Below, piece after piece: positions 58,675-64,000 of a stretch of 64,000 bases of DNA. Below the pieces are notes generated by a model, which saw only the letters and a program-made list of their open reading frames with translations, did no database searches and was not told the origin of the DNA. The stretch is from Hoplostethus atlanticus (taxonomy: Eukaryota; Chordata; Actinopteri; Trachichthyiformes; Trachichthyidae). Made by a program: the position numbers and the translations under genes. Position 1 is the first letter of the stretch, and every line of letters begins with the position of its first letter. The stretch spans positions 1,736,001-1,800,000 of the forward strand of contig JAXDDX010000049.1 in assembly GCA_034670405.1 (NCBI GenBank), written 5' to 3'.

Positions 58675-58720
58675 GTATAGCCCCCCCTGGAGAAAAATGC
58701 ACCAGCCGCCACTGTCACCC
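58675..58720. repeat. Possible hAT-type transposon terminus
   Basis: The reverse complement starts CAGTGGCGGCTGGTGCATTT followed by a G run, the form of terminal inverted repeats on teleost hAT-like elements. It directly abuts the LINE fragment. Whether it pairs with the C/G-rich stretch at 56120 is unproven; the two are not simple inverted copies. Confidence 0.4.
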
Positions 58721-59145
58721 AGGACCTCATGTGGGAGCTCCATCACCAAAAAAGCACAACAGAGGACGTACTTCCTGCGGCAGCTAAAGAAGTTCAACCT
58801 GCCACAGTCAATGATGGTGCACTTCTACACCGCCATCATTGAGTCCATCCTCACCTCCTCCGTCACTGTCTGGTACGCTGCTGCCACTGCCAAGGATAAG
58901 GGCAGACTGCAGCGTGTCATTCGCTCTGCTGAGAAGGTGATTGGCTGCAATCTGCCATCTCTCCAGGACCTGTACGCCTCCCGGACCCTGAGGCGTGCAG
59001 GTAAGATTGTAGCCGACCCCTCCCACCCCGGACACAAACTCTTTGAGTCACTCCCCTCTGGCAGGAGGCTGTGGTCCATCAAGACCAAAACCTCATGCCA
59101 CAAGAACACAAGAACAAAAACCTCACGCCATCTGCAACGGGCCTA
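58720..59145 (+). mobile_element. 3' end of an L2/CR1-like LINE ORF2
   Basis: The frame running to 59144 reads KKAQQRTYFLRQLKKFNLPQ, IESILTSSVTVWYAAATAKD, RVIRSAEKVIGCNLPSLQDL and SHPGHKLFESLPSGRR. This is the conserved C-terminal region after the reverse-transcriptase thumb in teleost L2/CR1-superfamily LINEs. Endonuclease and RT core are missing; a 5'-truncated insertion. Confidence 0.8.
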
Positions 59146-59875
59146 ATCAACAAAAAACAAAACATCTTTGTTTAAGTAACATATTTTTATTTACCAGTAT
59201 AGTCACACATTTAAGAGATTGAGGCAGTTATGAATGTATATATACAACTATACAACAATATGTATGAAAAATACAGTCCCACTATCCTGGGAACAATTCA
59301 TCTTTCTCGGTTTTCTTCTTTTTTATACAAAGTCTCAGATATCTCTATCACCCAGCAAGCAGCTTCAAGGCAGGGCCCTGCCAAGACTAAAACATACACA
59401 CATACAAAAGTTCAAGACAATATATTAAATATTATATTTTTGAGCTTTCTGCAGTTTTGATTCAACACAAATCACTTTAGAGACACCCGTATATACCACT
59501 GTACAGAAATGATGTCTTGGAAGTTCATCAAAGGAAACATGAGCCTTTGGGAGACAGAAAAGATTTCAGAGTATACAACAGAGACACAATCAGTAGTAAT
59601 ACAAATATATTCATCATTATTATGGTTAATAATAAATGATTCTTCAAATCATTCAATCAAATCATTTTTGATTCCCAAAATGTCACTGCAGTGTAATCTG
59701 TAGAAAGATGTGGAACAAAACCAGTGTTTATGAAGCCCTTACATGGAAAAAACATAAATAGATAACAGAGTAACTCTGTGACAGCAGAATCTTGTCAAGT
59801 GTCTTCCTGTGTTAAAGTGTGTTTTAGTCTCTATCCCGACCTTACACAGGTCTTAGTTGGGATAAAGAGCACCTA

Positions 59876-62800
59876 CTAAGTGGGCAGAATGGTGGCAGTG
59901 TCCACATAACCATTGGCTGCCAGGACCATTTCTTCCTGGAGTGGCATGGCATTGTGGGTGCAGACTGTTGGCTTCCCTGTAGTGGACATTGTGTAGCAGT
60001 TCGCTGTCACTCCATCTCTCTCCTGGCTGTCACAACGGCACCCGCCCCCCTCTTCTTCCATCACCTCCACCTCTTTCTGGAGCAGCAGCATGTTGCCGCT
60101 ATCCACCCCCCTCACCTTGCTATAGTCCTCCCCCTGGGGCATCTGTGGGTGGCCTACTCCGCGGCCTGCCGAAAGGGGCTGGAGAAGCACCGTGTCCTCA
60201 GGGTTGGCCCTCTGAACCTCAACGTACTCCATGGACTGGAAAGGGGGCAGCTGCAGCCCGGTCGCCGCCTGCTTGAGTTCCATGCTGGAGATGTCGAAGT
60301 CGCTGTGGGCCTGGAGATGCCGGTGAGGCTGGGTCTGGAGCGGCTGAGACTGCTTCTTACCTAAACGGAAGTCCCAGTGGCGAGGCCCAAGAGCCAGGCT
60401 CTCCTTAGTGTTGTAGCCAAGCTGGGCTGGGTGGGAGGAGGCGGAAGGTGGGGGGAACAGGCTGTCAGAGAGGCAGAGCTGCTTGGCTGTCTCCAGTGAG
60501 TCCTGTTGGTCCAGTGGTCTGGAGCTGTACTGAGGCAGTGGAGAGAACACTGAGGGCCAGGTCTTCACTCTCCCACTGGACATTTCAGGGCTAACTACCT
60601 CTTCGTGGGCATGACTGACCTCTCCCTCCTCCCAGCCTGTCTGGTGCCTCTGCTTCCCCTTGCGACTCCCCTCCAGCTCTTTGTGTCTCTCCTCATCCTT
60701 GGCCTCCCCCTGTCCACACTTCTCCATCAGCAGGGTGTGGCTGTCGCAACTGCCCCGGCCAGAGTCACTATCAGACGGGGAACCCTTGGATTTAAGGCAA
60801 ACCTCCTGGAGGTCTTTGCCCTCCTGCAGCATCAGCTCCTGCTCCTCAGGGGTATACACCTCCAAGTACTCCACCAGCAACTCCTCGTAGTCAGATGAAG
60901 TGGTTGGTGGGAAACCAGGCACCACCAGTGCATTGAAGACCTCATCAGACCTGCCATTCTATAGACAAAGAGGAATATGTATCAATTACTGGGAAAGTAT
61001 CGATGGACTAGTCATTAGATCTATTTCCATTTATCATCCTCAGCAGTTAAGAGAGTCATAGTACACATCAAAACATATCACTGTTTTACCTTGAGAAGCT
61101 GCTTATCAAATCCTTTGATCTTAGGGCCAGGGACTGGTGGCAGGAGGCAATGCTTCACACTTGAGTTTAAAAAAAATAAAAGATAGACGTCTGAGATTGT
61201 GAGCAACTGATAGGGATGTTTTATTGTGAGATTGTATCTAATTGAAACAGGCTAGGTTAGTAGTTGATTTATGGTATACAATGTGTCTGTATTACTATTA
61301 CAATAAAAAATAAAAGTGCTTCTGAAAAGCAAATCTCATAAAAAATTCCTTATCATTCTTTCACCTGTGGCTCTTCATGTTTAAGATCCATGTGAGGATG
61401 AAGAAGATGAAGGCCGAAAAGACTGCGATGAGGATCCACATGGACCTCTCCCGAGGGATATCTGGAAGACACAACATAGCCATATCTCTGATTCATCACA
61501 CTGTGCTAGTGTCTTCCTATGATCTATTGTCTCATCTACTCTTTGCCAAAGATCATTCATTTTTATACCTGAACTGTAAATACATTAGGAGTTTAATAGC
61601 ATAAATCATTGTCGTTATTCCCTTTTGTCCCTAAGTGATTACAAATGGTTGCTATGGTGTTACTATAGTAGTAGTAATACTAGTAGTAGTTTCAGTTGTG
61701 ATACTATTAGATAGATGGCATAGATGGCTCTTTATTGTCCCTGAGGGGAAATTGTTATGTAGCAGAGGGTGTACAAAGCAAGAGAGAAGCACACAGCACT
61801 ATACAATGAACAAGTTTGAAAAATTAAGGTTATATAAATACAAAAATTAGTGCATATCAGTGACAGGAAATAAGCTAATTAGCTTTAGTGCAATTTACAG
61901 TTGTTCAATTTTCAAAAAGAAAATTTCTCCCTGTTCCCCATCCCTGAAAGCCCTCTTTTCCCTCTTCAGCAGCAGTTTGATGTCTCCATCAATCCAGGGC
62001 TTATTGTTGGGGAAGCAGCGGATTGTTTTGGAAGGGACAATGTTGTCTGTGCAAAAGGTTTAGGTAATCAGTAATGCAGTCTGACAGGCCATTGTTAGTA
62101 GTAGTAGCAGTAGTAGTAGTACTATTAGTACTATTTGTACTAGTAGCAGTAGTTGCAGTAGTGGTACTATTAGTAGTAGTATTAGCAGTAGTAGTAATTG
62201 CAGCAGTAATACTATTAGTAGTAGTAGCAGTAGTAGTAGTTGCAGTAATAGCAGATGGACAGAGGGGGAGGTAGAGAGCTGTGTGTGTATCTGTGTTGTG
62301 AGAGAAACGGCACCACCTGCTCTCTGCTCTGAATATGCTGCCATTCATTTCTATGGGGCCAAAATAAGAGGTGAATTATGTAGTGCAGATATTGGTTTCT
62401 AATCTTACAGTCAGGAACTTTGATGGAGGTACTGGAGCTCCATTCACTCCAGAAGCCATGGTCAGGCTTACAGCGCACTTGAACAAGGTACATCCCACCT
62501 GAACGCAGGCTAAAGATGTTGAAAATCTTCTGCTGGCCTGCACGGTGCTCCTGGAGATAAAACGCACACAATCGACATAACATCAGTAATGATGTGCAAA
62601 CTTGGTCATTTTCTCAACATATATTAATTTTGTTGTATGGTTATGGAAGTTTTTAGTGGACTTTAAAACCCGTAACCCACAGGAGACTCCAAGTATGTAC
62701 CACGATCCACAAATATTTCAGTATCCACAAACTATTGATATTATTGATACCTGTAGGGAAATTCTTCAGGACTTGAAATCAGGTCATCCAGTTGAAGGGC

Positions 62801-63050
62801 TGTCTACTTAACCACCAGGCCACCCTGTTGCACTAATAACCCCCTTTGTGGTAAACGGCACAATGTGAAATAATGTCATGTACCTCCCAGTCCTCTTTCC
62901 CCTCCAACTTGACGCGGAGTTCGTAAATGAGGGTGATCCAGCCAGAGCGAGTGTCAGCCTTGCGGGGCGGCTCCCATGACACCCGGAGGAAGGGCCCATC
63001 TTTGTCCTCCATCACAACCACCGTCACATTCTCTGGAGTGTGGGGCTGGA
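59876..63050 (-). CDS. prlr: Prolactin receptor, second fibronectin domain to C-terminus (5' exons outside)
   Basis: Class-I cytokine receptor for prolactin signalling through JAK2/STAT5. Minus-strand exons: 62884-63050, 62409-62550, 61365-61461, 61090-61159 and 59876-60958, in phase. The first two encode the membrane-proximal FnIII domain, ending in the WSEWS motif. 61365-61461 carries the transmembrane helix ([19 protein letters not shown]). 61090-61159 carries Box1 ([14 protein letters not shown]). The last exon codes 360 residues of tail with [13 protein letters not shown], the DSGRGSCDS degron-type motif (bTrCP site in mammals) and several tyrosines (for example SMEYVEV, EDYSKV) suited to STAT/SH2 binding. 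The stop is at 59876-59878. The 62884-63050 exon begins in phase, so signal-peptide and D1 exons lie beyond or near 64 kb; I could not find them in 63051-64000. Which teleost paralogue it is cannot be settled here. Confidence 0.95.
61690..62090 (-). mobile_element. Internally deleted L2/Rex1-like LINE in a prlr intron
   Basis: On the minus strand, about 62090-61905 reads [20 protein letters not shown] and [16 protein letters not shown], the linker between endonuclease and reverse transcriptase of teleost LINEs. It then passes, without RT, to the typical 3' end AATTTCCCCTCAGGGACAAT, AAAG and a (ATCT)n-like tail at about 61700. So the element lost its RT core. It is in the same orientation as prlr. 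Confidence 0.75.
62092..62255. repeat. (AGT)n-rich imperfect microsatellite
   Basis: About 160 bases of AGT/AGC/ACT triplets in a prlr intron; it produces long open frames on both strands that are not genes. Confidence 0.95.
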
Positions 63051-64000
63051 CTGGAGAGAGAGAGAGTGAGAGAGGGTGTGAATGAGAGAGGATGTGTTAT
63101 TATGTGTGTGTATGTGTGCGATACAGTGAGAGAGGGGAAGAGGGAAAGGATTTCTCTGTATAACAATGCTTGTGACACTGTAACACATGTAAGACTAACT
63201 AGAGCCATGGTTAACTGGCGTTTTGAGGCATCATTGGAAAAAGTTATAGCAAGCGTTTACCTAGTCTACATCAGCCAGTTGCTCCAGCTCCTTTATGTAA
63301 TAGTAAGCCAATGCACACCTCCAGAGGAGAAACATCAGTACTGCAGGAGTGACTTTCCAGATAGCTGTTGATGTATGCTGGAGCTTTTTGCAGATAATAT
63401 GGAAGGGAACCAGATATTCCTTAGGACTGATAAGGGGAAATGGAGCATTTTCAGATGAGCAGCCACAGTAGCATAACAATGAAATAAATCTTTTAAATGT
63501 ATGAGTTTGTTTTCTCTTTTGGATATTTCATGAACAGAACAACATGTTCAACAGAACAACATGTTCGGAAACATTAATTCCATACCTTATACACTATTTA
63601 TATATTGTTACATAACATGTAGCAGATCTGTGCGATATTTATATTTCATCAGATGTCTTTGACTATTTTCTTTGAGTGTATGTGCTCCAGCCACATCAAC
63701 AGCACCAAATTAATTCCATCTTAAGTCACATCTCTGATGTTTGTGGAAACTATTATCATGAACCTTTTTTTAAACCCAGCAAGCTGACAAACAACATTTT
63801 TGATGTTACTTATTTACAGTAATGACCAAAGGTGAGCAGTTGCAGGGAAAGGAGGGTAAGACACACTATTAAAACCGGCAACCTTTCAGCTACAAGCTCT
63901 CTAACGTAATGCTACCACCTTCTCCAGGGCGTGCTCTCATCCCACACTCAGTGTCTCAAACATCATGCCAAACCATGAGAGCAAAAAGGGCCAAAAGTGG
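63051..64000. other. prlr intron, no further exon identified
   Basis: Begins with a GA/GT-rich stretch and is then AT-rich. I looked on the minus strand for the D1 fibronectin exon (paired cysteines, CxW) and for a signal peptide and found neither; the 72-codon minus frame at 63261-63479 has no family resemblance. Confidence 0.45.

Noticed and set aside
56120..58720. A single autonomous hAT element spanning both C/G-rich ends and the DUF4371 fragment
   Set aside because: The two ends are not convincing inverted copies and the interior contains only about 200 bases of frameshifted transposase, so I list the parts separately.
62001..62348. Long open frames on both strands rich in Thr/Asn or Leu/Val
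   Set aside because: They are translations of the AGT-type triplet repeat joined to a LINE remnant; no domain, and both strands are open as expected of a triplet repeat.
63261..63479. Minus-strand frame considered as the first prlr fibronectin exon
   Set aside because: It lacks the paired cysteines and CxW pattern of cytokine-receptor D1 and has no matching splice phase.

Overview
The window is nuclear DNA from a ray-finned (teleost) fish. All recognisable genes are spliced vertebrate genes with GT-AG introns. The repeats are those of teleost genomes: long (CA)n/(GT)n tracts, a DANA-like SINE, Rex3-like and L2/Rex1-like LINE pieces, hAT remnants and MITE-like elements. All names rest on recognising translated exons by eye; no database was searched.

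Layout. (1) 1-9.4 kb, minus strand: the 5' part of dym (dymeclin), five coding exons plus a non-coding first exon; the gene continues beyond base 1. (2) 9.95-13.9 kb, minus: the C18orf32 homologue. (3) 14.2-18.4 kb, plus: rad1, head to head with C18orf32. (4) 19.0-21.9 kb, minus: brix1, tail to tail with rad1. (5) 23.7-24.4 kb, plus: an unidentified two-exon candidate gene, then LINE debris to 26.3 kb. (6) 26.6-33.5 kb, plus: dnajc21. (7) 35.6-44.1 kb, minus: agxt2, complete in 14 coding exons with a TATA-like promoter. (8) 44.2-49.5 kb: transposon debris. (9) 49.5-52.4 kb, plus: a 10-exon HIPK-like protein kinase, followed by a decayed tandem copy of its last exons. (10) 53.6-59.7 kb: SINE, tRNA-Cys-like, hAT and LINE remnants. 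(11) 59.9-63.05 kb, minus: the 3' part of prlr (prolactin receptor); its signal-peptide and first fibronectin exons lie outside the window.

The order RAD1-BRIX1-DNAJC21-AGXT2-PRLR is, from general knowledge, that of human 5p13, and DYM-C18orf32 are neighbours on human 18q21. The window therefore joins two blocks that are separate in human, at the short divergent C18orf32/rad1 promoter. The genes are not one pathway: dym acts in Golgi/secretory organisation, rad1 in the 9-1-1 DNA-damage clamp, brix1 and dnajc21 in 60S ribosome biogenesis, agxt2 in mitochondrial aminotransferase metabolism, and prlr in cytokine signalling. The main points for follow-up are the HIPK-like kinase inserted between agxt2 and prlr (activation-loop tyrosine absent, polybasic/tri-cysteine tail, duplicated tail), the candidate gene at 23.7-24.4 kb, an in-frame intron that splits the HPD motif of dnajc21, and paired hairpins in the dnajc21/agxt2 interval.
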